Shown one piece after another: positions 7,293 to 17,010 of a stretch of 64,000 bases of DNA. The stretch covers positions 1-64,000 of the forward strand of contig JANSYJ010000004.1 in NCBI GenBank assembly GCA_024742495.1, in the 5' to 3' direction. Origin of the DNA: Bacteroidota bacterium (GTDB taxonomy: Bacteria; Bacteroidota; Bacteroidia; Flavobacteriales; Schleiferiaceae). Position 1 is the stretch's first letter; every line of letters starts with the position of its first letter. Made by a program: the position numbers and the translations under genes. Under the pieces are notes generated by a model, which saw nothing but the letters and a program-made list of their open reading frames with translations, was not told the origin of the DNA and made no database searches.

Positions 7293-8118
7293 CCGGAACC
7301 GCTTCTAAAAAGTTTAATTCTCCTGCGCCTAATAACCATTCGCCACCATCGATGGTAACAATCTCTCCATTCATATAGGCTGCATAATCACTCACCAGGA
7401 AGGCCGCTAAATTGGCCAATTCTTGCTTGTCGCCCGCTCTTTTAAGTGGAACCTGATTTTCGATTTTCAGCATATCGGGAATATCGCCGGGCAATAATCT
7501 GCTCCAAGCTCCTTCGGTTGGGAATGGTCCCGGTGCAATCGCATTAAAGCGAATACCATAGCGTGCCCATTCAACCGCCAAAGAGCGGGTCATGGCCGAA
7601 ACACCCGCCTTAGCCATAGCCGAAGGAACAACAAAGGCCGAACCAGTGCTGGCATAGGTAGTGGTAATATTTAGCACCACTTTATCGCGTTCCTCCGCTT
7701 TAATCCAATTCTTTCCAAAGGCCAAGGTGCAATTCTTGGTTCCTTTCAGTACAATGTCAATCACGGCATCGAAAGCCCCAGGAGAAAGGCGCTCGGTTGG
7801 ACTAATGAAATTACCAGCGGCATTATTCAATAGCACATCCACTTTTCCGTAATGGGCCAATACCGCATCGCGAAAAGCTTCCACTTCCTCGTAATTACGA
7901 ACATCACAAGAATGGGTAAATACTTCCGAACCTTTGGCCGCCATCATTTCAGCGGCGGCTTTTTCAAGCACTTCAGTTCTGCGACCGCAAATGGCCAGCT
8001 TGGCTCCAAGCTCAAGAAAATACTCGCCCATGGCTCTTCCAAGGCCAGTACCGCCTCCGGTTACAACGATTACTTTATCATTTAAAGCTCCGTCACGAAG
8101 CATGCCTTTATGAGCCAT
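7246..8118 (-). CDS. SDR family oxidoreductase, 2,4-dienoyl-CoA reductase type
   Basis: The 290-residue Rossmann protein has the glycine-rich TGGGTGLG at 20-27, LNNAAGNF, and a C-terminal NGEIVTIDGGEWL. The usual SDR YxxxK is absent; instead it has SAMAKAGVSAMTRSLAVEWA. This is the arrangement I know from mitochondrial/peroxisomal 2,4-dienoyl-CoA reductases, where Lys and Ser act with an Asn and a more distant Tyr. The likely role is NADPH-dependent reduction of 2,4-dienoyl-CoA during beta-oxidation of unsaturated fatty acids, though related trans-2-enoyl-CoA reductases cannot be excluded. It is cytoplasmic, first in a two-gene minus-strand operon with the GDPD lipoprotein. Confidence 0.85.
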   Translation of the reverse strand: MAHKGMLRDGALNDKVIVVTGGGTGLGRAMGEYFLELGAKLAICGRRTEVLEKAAAEMMAAKGSEVFTHSCDVRNYEEVEAFRDAVLAHYGKVDVLLNNAAGNFISPTERLSPGAFDAVIDIVLKGTKNCTLAFGKNWIKAEERDKVVLNITTTYASTGSAFVVPSAMAKAGVSAMTRSLAVEWARYGIRFNAIAPGPFPTEGAWSRLLPGDIPDMLKIENQVPLKRAGDKQELANLAAFLVSDYAAYMNGEIVTIDGGEWLLGAGELNFLEAVPDEMWDWIGEATRKGK

Positions 8119-8219
8119 CTAGGGGTAATTTGGTGAGCGTGCAAGATAAGTAATAATGATAGGCCTTGGTCTAATCCCTCGCCAAGAAAAATTAGGAACT
8201 TAGCAGCAAATCTATTCTC

Positions 8220-10265
8220 ATGTCTAAAGGCCCTTCTGCCCCTAAAAAAAATGAAGAACTCAAAATCCACGGCGATCTTAGGCTCGACCCCTATTACTGG
8301 CTAAATGATCGGGAGGCTCCGGAAACCATCAGTTACCTGGAAGCCGAAAATGCCTACCGAGAGGAGGAAATGCAAAGCCTAAAACCGCTGGAGGAAAAAT
8401 TATTTTTGGAGCTCAAAGGTCGAATTAAAGAGGATGACAGCTCCGTGCCCTATTTTAAAAATGGTTACTGGTATTACCTCCGCTATGATCAAGCTAAGGA
8501 CTACCCCATTTATTGCCGCAAGGCGGAGAGCATGGAGGCCAAGGAGGAAATAATGCTGGATGCCAATGTGGAAGCCAGCGGCAAAGATTATTATCAGGTT
8601 GGAGGCCTAAGCCTTAGTCCCGATCGCAATTGGCTAGCCTACAGCTATGATGAACAAAGTAGGCGTATTTTTAAAATTAGATTCCGAAATTTAAGCAGCG
8701 GTGAGGAGCTCAATTATGAATTGGCTAACTCAACTGGCTCCGCTTCTTGGAGTAGTGATGGCGCTTATATTTTTTACACCCAAAAAGATGAAACCCTCAG
8801 GCCCAACAAGATTTTTAGGCATAAAATCGGCAGCCCCGTCCAAGATGATGTCTTGGTCTACGAAGAACTAGACCCCACTTTTATTTGCTCGGTTTACCGA
8901 AGTAAGAGTGAGAAGTATTTAATTATTGGCTCGCATAGCACCGTTTCTAACGAATACCGCTACTTGCCCGCAGATCAGCCGGAAGGCGAATTTAGATTGG
9001 TGCAGCCACGAGAAAGAGATTTGGAATATTCCATCGCCCACTATGGTGAACATTGGTATATCCGCACCAACTTTCAAAATGCGGCCAACTTTAAGTTGAT
9101 GCGAACCGAGCTGGATAAGGGCCTAAAAGAAAATTGGGAGGACCTCATCCCCCATCGCAAGGAAGTGTATTTAGAGGGCATTGCCATTTTTGAAAAATAT
9201 TTGGTATTAGAAGAACGGGAGAAAGGATTAACGCGCTTAAGAATAAAGACTTGGCAGGGCGAGGACGATCACTATATTGAATTTGATAGCGAGACTTATA
9301 CCGCAGGCATTGGTCTAAATCCAAGCTTCGAGAGCGACAAACTGCGTTATGGCTACGCCAGCTTAGTGCAGCCCTTTTCGGTGATTGAATACGATATGGG
9401 CGACCGCAGTAAAAAGCTTTTAAAGGAACAGGAAGTACTGGGTGACTTCAATGCAAATAATTACCGTGAGGAAAGGCGATGGTATGAAGCGGCGGATGGC
9501 AAGAAAGTTCCGGTAAGCCTAGTTTGGCGCCCTGATCGCCAGTCGGAAGGTCCGCAAAAACTCCTGCTCTATGGCTATGGCTCTTATGGCCATACTATAG
9601 AACCGAGCTTTTCCTCCAACCGTCTTAGCTTGCTCGATCGAGGTTTTACCTTCGCCATTGCTCATATACGTGGTAGCCAATACTTGGGTAGAGAATGGTA
9701 TGAAGACGGCAAGATGCTCCACAAGAAAAACACCTTTAGCGATTTCATTTGCGTTGCCGAAGGTCTTGTAAAAGACGGCCTTACTAAGGAAGATCGTCTG
9801 TTTGCCATGGGCGGCAGCGCCGGAGGATTGCTAATGGGAACGGTTATAAATTGGAAGCCAGCGCTTTTTAAAGCAGTTATTGCCGCAGTACCTTTTGTAG
9901 ATGTGGTCACTACCATGCTCGATGAAAGCATCCCCTTAACCACCGGCGAATTTGATGAATGGGGAAATCCAAAAAATGAAGAGTACTACCATTATATAAA
10001 ATCCTATTCGCCTTATGATAATGTAAGCGATCAGGCTTATCCCAATTTGCTTATTACAACCGGATTACACGATTCTCAAGTGCAATATTGGGAGCCGGCT
10101 AAATGGTGCGCTAAACTGCGCGATTATCATCAAGGATCGAATGTTATATTAATGTATTGCAATATGAGCACCGGCCACGGAGGGGCCAGTGGGCGTTTTG
10201 AAGCCTTAAAAGAAACGGCAATGGAATACAGCTTTTTATTTTGGCAGGCGGGAATCGAGAAATAA
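8220..10265 (+). CDS. ptrB: Oligopeptidase B (S9A prolyl oligopeptidase family)
   Basis: The 681-residue protein has an N-terminal seven-bladed propeller (about 70-400) opening with the typical HGDLRLDPYYWLNDRE. A C-terminal alpha/beta hydrolase domain carries the triad Ser533 (GGSAGG), Asp618 (TTGLHDSQVQYWEP) and His653 (STGHGG). The VSLVWRP and GREWYEDGKMLHKKNTFSDF stretches are characteristic of oligopeptidase B, which cleaves short peptides after Lys or Arg. There is no signal peptide, so it is cytoplasmic as expected for OpdB. The start at ATG 8220 agrees with family length. The following glycosyltransferase gene overlaps its 3' end. Confidence 0.92.
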   Translation: MSKGPSAPKKNEELKIHGDLRLDPYYWLNDREAPETISYLEAENAYREEEMQSLKPLEEKLFLELKGRIKEDDSSVPYFKNGYWYYLRYDQAKDYPIYCRKAESMEAKEEIMLDANVEASGKDYYQVGGLSLSPDRNWLAYSYDEQSRRIFKIRFRNLSSGEELNYELANSTGSASWSSDGAYIFYTQKDETLRPNKIFRHKIGSPVQDDVLVYEELDPTFICSVYRSKSEKYLIIGSHSTVSNEYRYLPADQPEGEFRLVQPRERDLEYSIAHYGEHWYIRTNFQNAANFKLMRTELDKGLKENWEDLIPHRKEVYLEGIAIFEKYLVLEEREKGLTRLRIKTWQGEDDHYIEFDSETYTAGIGLNPSFESDKLRYGYASLVQPFSVIEYDMGDRSKKLLKEQEVLGDFNANNYREERRWYEAADGKKVPVSLVWRPDRQSEGPQKLLLYGYGSYGHTIEPSFSSNRLSLLDRGFTFAIAHIRGSQYLGREWYEDGKMLHKKNTFSDFICVAEGLVKDGLTKEDRLFAMGGSAGGLLMGTVINWKPALFKAVIAAVPFVDVVTTMLDESIPLTTGEFDEWGNPKNEEYYHYIKSYSPYDNVSDQAYPNLLITTGLHDSQVQYWEPAKWCAKLRDYHQGSNVILMYCNMSTGHGGASGRFEALKETAMEYSFLFWQAGIEK

Positions 10266-12001
10266 TAAAGCATTTAAAAAGCCACGGGGTCTTTTTACTT
10301 ATTCTGCTTTTAGCGGGAACGCTGCGCTTTTGGAATCTGGCTAATTTGCATTTTTCCCATGATGAGCTAAGCGCCTTAATCCGCACCCAATTTAATAGCT
10401 TCCCGGAGCTTATCAATAAAGCGGTGCGTATTGATGGCCACCCGGCATTGGTGCAGGTTTTCCTCTACTATTGGGCGCCCTTGGTAAATTACAGTCCCTT
10501 TTATATTAAAATTCCCTCGGTGCTTTTGGGCCTGGGCTCCATTGTTTTAATTTATGCCACTAGCTTAAAACTACAGCGGAAAAAAGCCGGAACCATCACC
10601 GCCCTTATCCTCAGTTTAAGCACCTTTTTTCTCTACTATCATCAAGTCGCTCGGCCCTATGCTTTTGGCGCTTTTTTCGTGGCCTTGGCGGGATACGCTT
10701 ATGTCTCCTGGTTTTTTCATCGTAAAGAAAATCGCTATTTGGTCCTCTTTGCCATCGGCGCAAGCCTAGCTGCCTACAGCCATTATTTAGCCTTGCTCTC
10801 GGTTTTACTTATGGGTATTAGCGCCTTGGTACGCAGTTGGAAAAATCCCAAACCTTGGCTTTTAGTAGGCTTTGGGGTGATGGCCAGTTTCGCGCCTCAT
10901 TGGGCTGTTTTTTGGGACCAATTGCAATTAGGGGGAGTGGGGCAATGGCTTGCCGCACCAGATGCCCTTTGGATAGGGCGCTTTTTCAGCTATCTATTTA
11001 ATTACCAAGCGATCTGCCTCGGGCTAGGATTGGGCTTAATTTTAATAAGCCTCACCAATAAGAATCAAAGTAAAAAGTTTCCAGAAAGCTGGATCTGGTT
11101 CCTAGCTTGTTTCCTTATTGCCTTTGCTTATTCCATTTTCCGCGATCCCCTATTGCGCTATTCCAGTTTAATTTTCTTGAGTCCCTTTCTTTTTATCGCC
11201 CCTTTAGAACTTGGTCACGGCTATAAGCGCTGGTTATTAGTTTTACTATTTTTCATGAGCTTCGCCATTTACGATCGTGAGTATTTCCAAAAAGCTCAGC
11301 TTAGTCCACCCAAAGTAGCGGAAGCCTATTTAGCTGAGCAAGAAAAGGAGCTGCCTGTATATTACCATTGGAGCGATGAAAAATGGGACTACTATCAAAA
11401 AATAGACTCGGGAATTCCCAGCGGTACTTTTTTAGAAAAGGATCTCAGCCCTTGCCTTTCGGCTGATGAATTTCTGCTCCTATGTGACCATGCCAGTCCG
11501 GCCTACTGGCCTTTGCAGCTCTTAGATAAAGCTTACGTCCCCAAAAAAATCGAATACCATTTCGGCTTCAGCCTTTACCATTTCAGCAGGGATAGGTCTC
11601 AAGCCAAAAACCCTTTAGAAGTTCACCAGATATTGGATTCCACCTCCTTTAAAACCGAGGCAAAGCAATACCAGCGCCTGGCCCAAATCGAGACTAAGCC
11701 TTATTTCTTTAATAATGCTGCAGCCAGTGTGGTAGTGGATCTGCAAGAATTAAAGGGCGAGGGCGGACATTTAATTTTTCAACTGATGGAGGGGGAAGTG
11801 CAAAAAGGCTGGTTTGCTTATCCCTTAAATAATGGAAGCAATTATTTCAGTCGCCCCATTTCAGATCTTAAAGATGAAGACCATCATTGGAATATCCTTT
11901 TAGACCAAGGTGCGGAAGCTCGGGCACATTCGGGCCGCCTTCGCATTCGATGGATAGAAGGGAATTCTAAAATTTACGGGCTGGAAAAAGACTTTAAATA
12001 A
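10241..12001 (+). CDS. GT-C type membrane glycosyltransferase (glycosyltransferase family 39-like)
   Basis: This 586-residue integral membrane protein has about 10-11 hydrophobic helices in its first ~360 residues and a soluble C-terminal part. The HFSHDELSALIR segment after the first helix is the DE motif of the ArnT/PMT-type GT-C fold, which uses polyprenyl-phosphate sugars to modify lipid or protein acceptors facing the periplasm. No ATG is available; the likely start is TTG 10241, overlapping the ptrB end by 25 bp, so translational coupling is likely. The C-terminal 200 residues (YYHWSDEKWDYYQK region) are not a domain I recognise. The acceptor is unknown. Confidence 0.78.
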   Translation: MAGGNREIIKHLKSHGVFLLILLLAGTLRFWNLANLHFSHDELSALIRTQFNSFPELINKAVRIDGHPALVQVFLYYWAPLVNYSPFYIKIPSVLLGLGSIVLIYATSLKLQRKKAGTITALILSLSTFFLYYHQVARPYAFGAFFVALAGYAYVSWFFHRKENRYLVLFAIGASLAAYSHYLALLSVLLMGISALVRSWKNPKPWLLVGFGVMASFAPHWAVFWDQLQLGGVGQWLAAPDALWIGRFFSYLFNYQAICLGLGLGLILISLTNKNQSKKFPESWIWFLACFLIAFAYSIFRDPLLRYSSLIFLSPFLFIAPLELGHGYKRWLLVLLFFMSFAIYDREYFQKAQLSPPKVAEAYLAEQEKELPVYYHWSDEKWDYYQKIDSGIPSGTFLEKDLSPCLSADEFLLLCDHASPAYWPLQLLDKAYVPKKIEYHFGFSLYHFSRDRSQAKNPLEVHQILDSTSFKTEAKQYQRLAQIETKPYFFNNAAASVVVDLQELKGEGGHLIFQLMEGEVQKGWFAYPLNNGSNYFSRPISDLKDEDHHWNILLDQGAEARAHSGRLRIRWIEGNSKIYGLEKDFK

Positions 12002-12332
12002 TCGCGTCGAAATTTTCCTTGGGACGGCCAATGGCGGCTTTATCACCATTTAGCAAAATCGGCCTTTCCATTAATTGCGGGTATTCGATCATGCTTAAGA
12101 TGAGCTCATCTTCTTCCAATTCCTTATCCGCAAATTCCTCCTTCCAAATCGATTCATTTTTGCGGATAAGCTCCAGGGCATCAATATCCAAAGCATCAAT
12201 AATCGTTTCTAAGTCCGAGGGGCTTAAGGGTTCTTTCATATAAAGCACCAATTCTGGTTTTAGACCCTTTTCTTCTAAATAAGCGAGTCCCTCACGACTT
12301 TTAGAGCAGCGGGGATTATGGAAATATCTCAT
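11994..12332 (-). CDS. arsC: ArsC/Spx-type thioredoxin-fold protein, probable arsenate reductase
   Basis: At 112 residues it matches the glutaredoxin-linked ArsC family in length. The N-terminal NPRCSKSREGLAYLEEKG carries the catalytic Cys in CxxS context, and the C terminus has RPILLNGDKAAIGRP with the conserved cis-Pro/Arg region. ArsC reduces arsenate to arsenite; many members of this family (ArsC-like, YffB) have no proven arsenate activity. No ars operon genes are nearby, so a housekeeping thiol role is possible. It converges on the glycosyltransferase gene with an 8-bp overlap. Confidence 0.85.
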   Translation of the reverse strand: MRYFHNPRCSKSREGLAYLEEKGLKPELVLYMKEPLSPSDLETIIDALDIDALELIRKNESIWKEEFADKELEEDELILSMIEYPQLMERPILLNGDKAAIGRPKENFDAII

Positions 12333-12343
12333 GTAAAATTTAC

Positions 12344-15300
12344 TTAACGTTGAAGGTGCAGGAAGCCTTTAGAATCCTGTACTTGGCCGCAAATATCTTG
12401 ATATTTGAAAACATAAAAGTAAACCGCGGGCGAAAGTTCGGTGCCTTCATTGGTGCCATCCCAGGATTCCTTCAATAGGTCACCAGCAAAAATTCGAACG
12501 CCCTTGCGATTGTAAATTTCAATATTCGCCTGCGCTAAAAATGGTGCCAGCTCTTCACGGTTTAGCATATTAAACTCATCGTTTAGGCCATCGCCATTAG
12601 GCGTGAAGATATTGGGAAAGTTTAATTCAAAATCTTCATCATAGAAAAACAACTCTTCTTCCTCATCAATCTGCCTTCCGCATATAGTATCGATATAGCG
12701 CAGTTTCAAATCGTGATAACCACCGGATCTAAAATTATAATTCAGGCTATCTCCTGTTCCCACCAGCTGATCATCTATATACCATTCAAAAAGCTGAAAA
12801 TCATATTCATCTATCTTGGATAAATCCGCTTGGGCTGAGAGTTGCCGTTCCGGATCGCAGGCATCACTTTCGATAAATAAGCCCGTTTGCCCCGATCTAA
12901 AGCTTATCCTCAAATTCTGTTCTAGGGTATCATTAAAATTGCAGACGGTATCCGTAACCACCAGCCTTACCGTGTAGTTTCCTGGCAAATAATTATGGGC
13001 GGGCTCCATGGCGCTACTGGCATTCCCATCGCCGAAATCCCATCGGAAAGCACTTGCTCCGGCGCTAGCATTTAAAAATTGTACCTGACCCGTGCCATTG
13101 CAACTATCATAGTCAAAACTAAAAGCCGCCGACAGGGGTTTATTGTAGCCATAGACCAGTACATCATTGCTATCAATCAAATTGCAATTGGTGTCGAGGG
13201 CGAAAAACCGAAATGTACTAAAGCCACTATCGCTCACGGTAAAACTTTGATTGCCCAGAGTATCGATGCTACCATCGGGTAATTGTACCAGGGTAAGATC
13301 CGCGTTAAAGCTAAAATCGGAGAACTTCAATTCCGCCGGCAAACAGGTACTATCCGAGAATCCTGGCGCCACCGACACGTCGCTGTAAATGGAATCCGCT
13401 TGCATATCAAAGCGAAAAACAAGCATATTGCAGTTTCCACTCCCATTCGAGTCGGCAAAGGCTGTGGCGCTGGTTGGAAATAAATCCGAGCAAGCACAAA
13501 CTGCTTGGAAAATACTGCCATCTTTTCGGAATCTAGAACTGCCGCCGTCCACATGATCGGCACTTAGACCATACTGACCAAAGAAGGTCGCATATTCCAA
13601 TTTCTGCCAAGTTGAAGACAGGCGCATAAAATAAAAATCGCCAAAATCGGAACTATCGCGATAGGCATTGGGCGTTACGGGCATACCTCCTGCGTCGCCC
13701 ATAAATCGGGTATAAGATGCTCCCCAACCGGAAATGAAAATATCACCACAATCGGAGACCATCAAGGCGGTTGGACTAATATCGGTTTCGCTGCGATCGC
13801 CATCGCCAAAAACAGTGGACCGAAGTACCTGTGAAAGGTCGGGGCTAAACTCTTGCAGGAACATGGAGCTATTGGCTACACCCCAAACACTATCGCCAAT
13901 GGAAGGCCAAAGACCATTGGTTTGCCCGAAAACAACCAAATTCCCCTGCGGGGTATAGTCGATGAAAAAAGCGCGATCATTGGCCGCCGTTCCGGTATAA
14001 GTCCATTTTATAATACTACCATTATTGGGATTTAGCTCCGCTAGAAAAGCATCATCTAAATCTAATTTCGAGCCTTGATAAACATTGGTGGTATCGTAAC
14101 TAAGGCTATCACTGCGGGTGATACCGGTAACATACAATCTATTTTGTGGGGTATAGCGTACCGAAATGGTCGCATCATGATCTTCTCCACCGATATAGCT
14201 GGCCCAGTTTAATTGCTGTAAATCGGAACTGAAAGAAACAACCAATCCATCTTGATTGCCTCTATACTGACTATCCGAGGCCGAGCCGGTAGGTAGATTA
14301 TCGGAATAGGTGTAAGAGCTTATGATGATATTGCCTTGATTGTCGAGGGTAATATCGCCCCGGGCCGGATCACCATAATTATAGCGCAAAGCCTGATTAT
14401 TACCATCGCTAGCGCTATCACCAAAAAAGGTAGAGCCCAGCAGATTACCGCCGGTACTATCTAAGATGCAGACAAAAATATCCGAGGAATTAGGCATGGC
14501 AATCGTACCTCCAATGGTAAATAAATCGGAGGAACCTTTGGTGAAACTGGTATCATAGCCCGAAGGGTTCATCGGGAAGTTTTGTGAGCCAGTTGCTCCT
14601 AAAACAATCAAGCTTTTATTGGGTCCTTCCAGTAAACTAAAAGGCAGCTCATTGTTTATACCGCCTAAATAGGTCGCGTAAATCTGACTGCTGCCATCTG
14701 CCGAATACTTACTAATTCCGATATCTACCCGCCCACCTTGGGAAGAATCTTGCAAGGCACCATTGGTGGTTGGATAGGCGCGATGTAAAACATTATAGCC
14801 GTAAACGATTCCTGCACCGTAGGCCGAACCATCTTCCGCATAGGTCGCGGAAAAACCAAAATTATCATCGGTAGAAGCGCTGTAGGTGCTAAACACCAGG
14901 ATGGGATCAATTACTAAATCTTGTTTCTCATCAAATTGAGGAATATTGAAGCCATAGCGCCCATCCGATATTTTTTGGAAGGAAGAAGCTACTTCCTCAC
15001 CATCCTGAAAACTTTTGGGTGCGCTGTAAATGGCCGATCCTACCGAGGTGATTAAAACCAGGTTCTCGTCCATTAATCCATGCTCCTCTATCCCTTCAAT
15101 CTCCCAGTTTATGTGCTTGGGGTCGCCACCAGGGTGCACGATAAAATCGAAGGCGCATACCCCTGCTGTGCTTAGGTAATAGCGCAAATCGATATTGGGG
15201 TAAATATTATGGTAGGTAATTTCTTGGTACTGATCTAAGCCACTGGCCCATTTGCTGGGATCACTTCCCAATAAATAATTAAGCTTCGGGGATTGACTGG

Positions 15301-15583
15301 CTTTACGACTTGAAATCTGAGCTTCGGGATTAGCGCCCAACCACTTTATCGTGTAAACGTGCGCCTTCCAGGGATGCTGATGATGGTGGTGATGCTGATC
15401 GTGAACCGAACGTTTTTGGATTAAGGCCACCTTCTGCTCTTCCGCTTTTAGGTAAACATAGCCTTGGGGGTCGCGAAGGCGAAAGTCGAACTCTCCTTCC
15501 CATTGGCCTGCATTGGGCACGAAGCCCACTTCCTGCGCCGAAAGACCAAAAACCATTAAAAGGGAAAGTAGCAGCGTTCTCAA
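12344..15583 (-). CDS. Large secreted T9SS type B protein with DUF7948, SBBP-type propeller and PKD domains
   Basis: The 1079-residue protein has a short signal peptide (MRTLLLSLLMVFGLSA). The N-terminal VPNAGQW...FRLRDPQGYVYLK domain with IDLRYYLSTAGVCAFDFIVHPGGDP is the DUF7948-like module, interrupted by a HHHHH run near residue 67. A repeat region (ATYLGG, STFFGD, ASYIGGEDHDA) resembles SBBP/beta-propeller repeats. A PKD domain (FRWDFGDGNASSAMEPAHNYLPGNYTV pattern) follows, then a gliding-motility-associated C-terminal domain with FPNIFTPNGDGLNDEF, the T9SS type B sorting signal. It should be exported and attached or released at the cell surface. The only available start near the signal peptide is TTG 15583. 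Its role may be adhesion or gliding-linked surface function, but this is inferred. Confidence 0.88.
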   Translation of the reverse strand: MRTLLLSLLMVFGLSAQEVGFVPNAGQWEGEFDFRLRDPQGYVYLKAEEQKVALIQKRSVHDQHHHHHQHPWKAHVYTIKWLGANPEAQISSRKASQSPKLNYLLGSDPSKWASGLDQYQEITYHNIYPNIDLRYYLSTAGVCAFDFIVHPGGDPKHINWEIEGIEEHGLMDENLVLITSVGSAIYSAPKSFQDGEEVASSFQKISDGRYGFNIPQFDEKQDLVIDPILVFSTYSASTDDNFGFSATYAEDGSAYGAGIVYGYNVLHRAYPTTNGALQDSSQGGRVDIGISKYSADGSSQIYATYLGGINNELPFSLLEGPNKSLIVLGATGSQNFPMNPSGYDTSFTKGSSDLFTIGGTIAMPNSSDIFVCILDSTGGNLLGSTFFGDSASDGNNQALRYNYGDPARGDITLDNQGNIIISSYTYSDNLPTGSASDSQYRGNQDGLVVSFSSDLQQLNWASYIGGEDHDATISVRYTPQNRLYVTGITRSDSLSYDTTNVYQGSKLDLDDAFLAELNPNNGSIIKWTYTGTAANDRAFFIDYTPQGNLVVFGQTNGLWPSIGDSVWGVANSSMFLQEFSPDLSQVLRSTVFGDGDRSETDISPTALMVSDCGDIFISGWGASYTRFMGDAGGMPVTPNAYRDSSDFGDFYFMRLSSTWQKLEYATFFGQYGLSADHVDGGSSRFRKDGSIFQAVCACSDLFPTSATAFADSNGSGNCNMLVFRFDMQADSIYSDVSVAPGFSDSTCLPAELKFSDFSFNADLTLVQLPDGSIDTLGNQSFTVSDSGFSTFRFFALDTNCNLIDSNDVLVYGYNKPLSAAFSFDYDSCNGTGQVQFLNASAGASAFRWDFGDGNASSAMEPAHNYLPGNYTVRLVVTDTVCNFNDTLEQNLRISFRSGQTGLFIESDACDPERQLSAQADLSKIDEYDFQLFEWYIDDQLVGTGDSLNYNFRSGGYHDLKLRYIDTICGRQIDEEEELFFYDEDFELNFPNIFTPNGDGLNDEFNMLNREELAPFLAQANIEIYNRKGVRIFAGDLLKESWDGTNEGTELSPAVYFYVFKYQDICGQVQDSKGFLHLQR

Positions 15584-15662
15584 AAACGATAATTTCCAGC
15601 AAATTAAGAAGCTTTTTCCGGATTCCGGCTATCGCTTGAGGCAGCTATTGATATCCTCTATT

Positions 15663-16775
15663 TTACGATGGAACTTCTTCAGAATCTGCACCCTGGCCCT
15701 TGCTCATTAAATAGGATTTTATGAAAGCGTCTAAATCGCCATCTAAAACCTGATCTACATTGGAGGTTTCTTCCGCCGTTCGCACATCCTTAATGAGCTT
15801 GTAGGGATGTAAAACGTAGTTGCGGATTTGACTACCCCATTCAATTTTCTTTTTCCCGGCTTCAATCTCGGCCCGCTTGGCATTTTTGGCCTCTAGCTCA
15901 ATTTCAAAAAGCTGCGACTTTAAAAGCTGCATCGCTTTATCTTTATTCTGAAGTTGAGATCGACTCTCGGTATTCTCAATGATAATTCCCGATGGTCCGT
16001 GCTTTAAGCGAACCCCGGTTTCTACTTTGTTCACATTCTGTCCACCTGCTCCACCAGAACGGAAAGTATCCCATTCGATATCAGAAGGGTTTACCTCAAT
16101 TTCTATTGAATCGTCCACCAGGGGAAATACATATACAGAAGCGAAACTAGTATGCCGTTTAGCATTGCTATCAAAGGGCGAAATTCGCACCAAACGATGT
16201 ACTCCGTTTTCCCCTTTGAGGTAGCCAAAGGCGAAGTCGCCTTCAAACTCGAGGGTTACGGTTTTAATTCCGGCCACATCGCCATCCTGATAATTGAGCT
16301 CTCTAATTTTGAAATTCTGACGCTCGCCATAGCGGATGTACATACGCATAAGCATGGATGCCCAATCGCAAGATTCCGTTCCACCGGCACCGGCGGTTAT
16401 TTGCAAAACGGCACTTAACTGATCCTCTTCTCCCGAAAGCATATTTCTAAACTCCAGATCCTCCAAGACCTTAACCGCCTTAGCATACATGGTATCTAGT
16501 TCGGCTTCATCCAATTCTCCTAATTCGTAGAATTCTAGGCCCAATGCTACTTCCTCTACCGCCGTTGCCAGCTCATCATAGGATTCGGTCCAAAATTTTA
16601 GACCGCGAATCCGCTTCATCACTTTTTGTGCTTCCTTCTGATCTTCCCAAAAACTAGCTACCGCCGTTTTCTCTTCTTGGTTAATGATCTGAATCCGTTT
16701 TTCTTCAATTTGCAAATACTTATGCAGGTCTTCCAATTGAAGCTTTAAAGTTTGCAATTGCTCTTTACTTACCAT
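15663..16775 (-). CDS. prfB: Peptide chain release factor 2, without programmed frameshift
   Basis: The 370-residue RF2 has the GGQ loop ([19 protein letters not shown]), the RF2-type anticodon SPF tripeptide within [13 protein letters not shown], and RF2-specific stretches such as [20 protein letters not shown]. It terminates translation at UGA and UAA. In E. coli and many bacteria, RF2 synthesis needs a +1 frameshift at an in-frame UGA after a Shine-Dalgarno-like sequence near codon 25. Here the equivalent stretch ([11 protein letters not shown]) is read without interruption. The start is ATG 16775. Downstream is the T9SS type B gene, 79 bp away. Confidence 0.96.
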   Translation of the reverse strand: MVSKEQLQTLKLQLEDLHKYLQIEEKRIQIINQEEKTAVASFWEDQKEAQKVMKRIRGLKFWTESYDELATAVEEVALGLEFYELGELDEAELDTMYAKAVKVLEDLEFRNMLSGEEDQLSAVLQITAGAGGTESCDWASMLMRMYIRYGERQNFKIRELNYQDGDVAGIKTVTLEFEGDFAFGYLKGENGVHRLVRISPFDSNAKRHTSFASVYVFPLVDDSIEIEVNPSDIEWDTFRSGGAGGQNVNKVETGVRLKHGPSGIIIENTESRSQLQNKDKAMQLLKSQLFEIELEAKNAKRAEIEAGKKKIEWGSQIRNYVLHPYKLIKDVRTAEETSNVDQVLDGDLDAFIKSYLMSKGQGADSEEVPS

Positions 16776-16780
16776 GTCGA

Positions 16781-16788
16781 CAAAGTTA
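16781..16788 (-). promoter_or_regulatory. Putative prfB -7 element (TAACTTTG) next to the start codon
   Basis: A perfect TAnnTTTG match on the minus strand ends five bases before the prfB ATG (16775). If used, transcription would begin at or next to the start codon, giving a leaderless mRNA. Confidence 0.45.
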
Positions 16789-16973
16789 AACTTTGGTAGA
16801 ATTCCTTAACATACAATTGCCTTTAATCCCAAAGCAAATTGGCATCCTAAGTTGAGCAGATGGCTATTATGGCTAATCCTTGGGTCTATCTTATTTTAAA
16901 TGAGGCTTTTCTATTCCTTTATAGTGTGAGGCAATAAGTAGCTCCTGCCCATAGCTAGAAACTAATGATTCGC

Positions 16974-16981
16974 TAATTTTG
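16974..16981 (+). promoter_or_regulatory. lpdA -7 element (TAATTTTG)
   Basis: A perfect TAnnTTTG match 29 bp before the lpdA ATG. The rest of the 16776-17010 gap holds nothing else I can recognise. Confidence 0.5.
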
Positions 16982-17010
16982 GGGCATCATAAAATCTAAG
17001 CTTAAAATCC

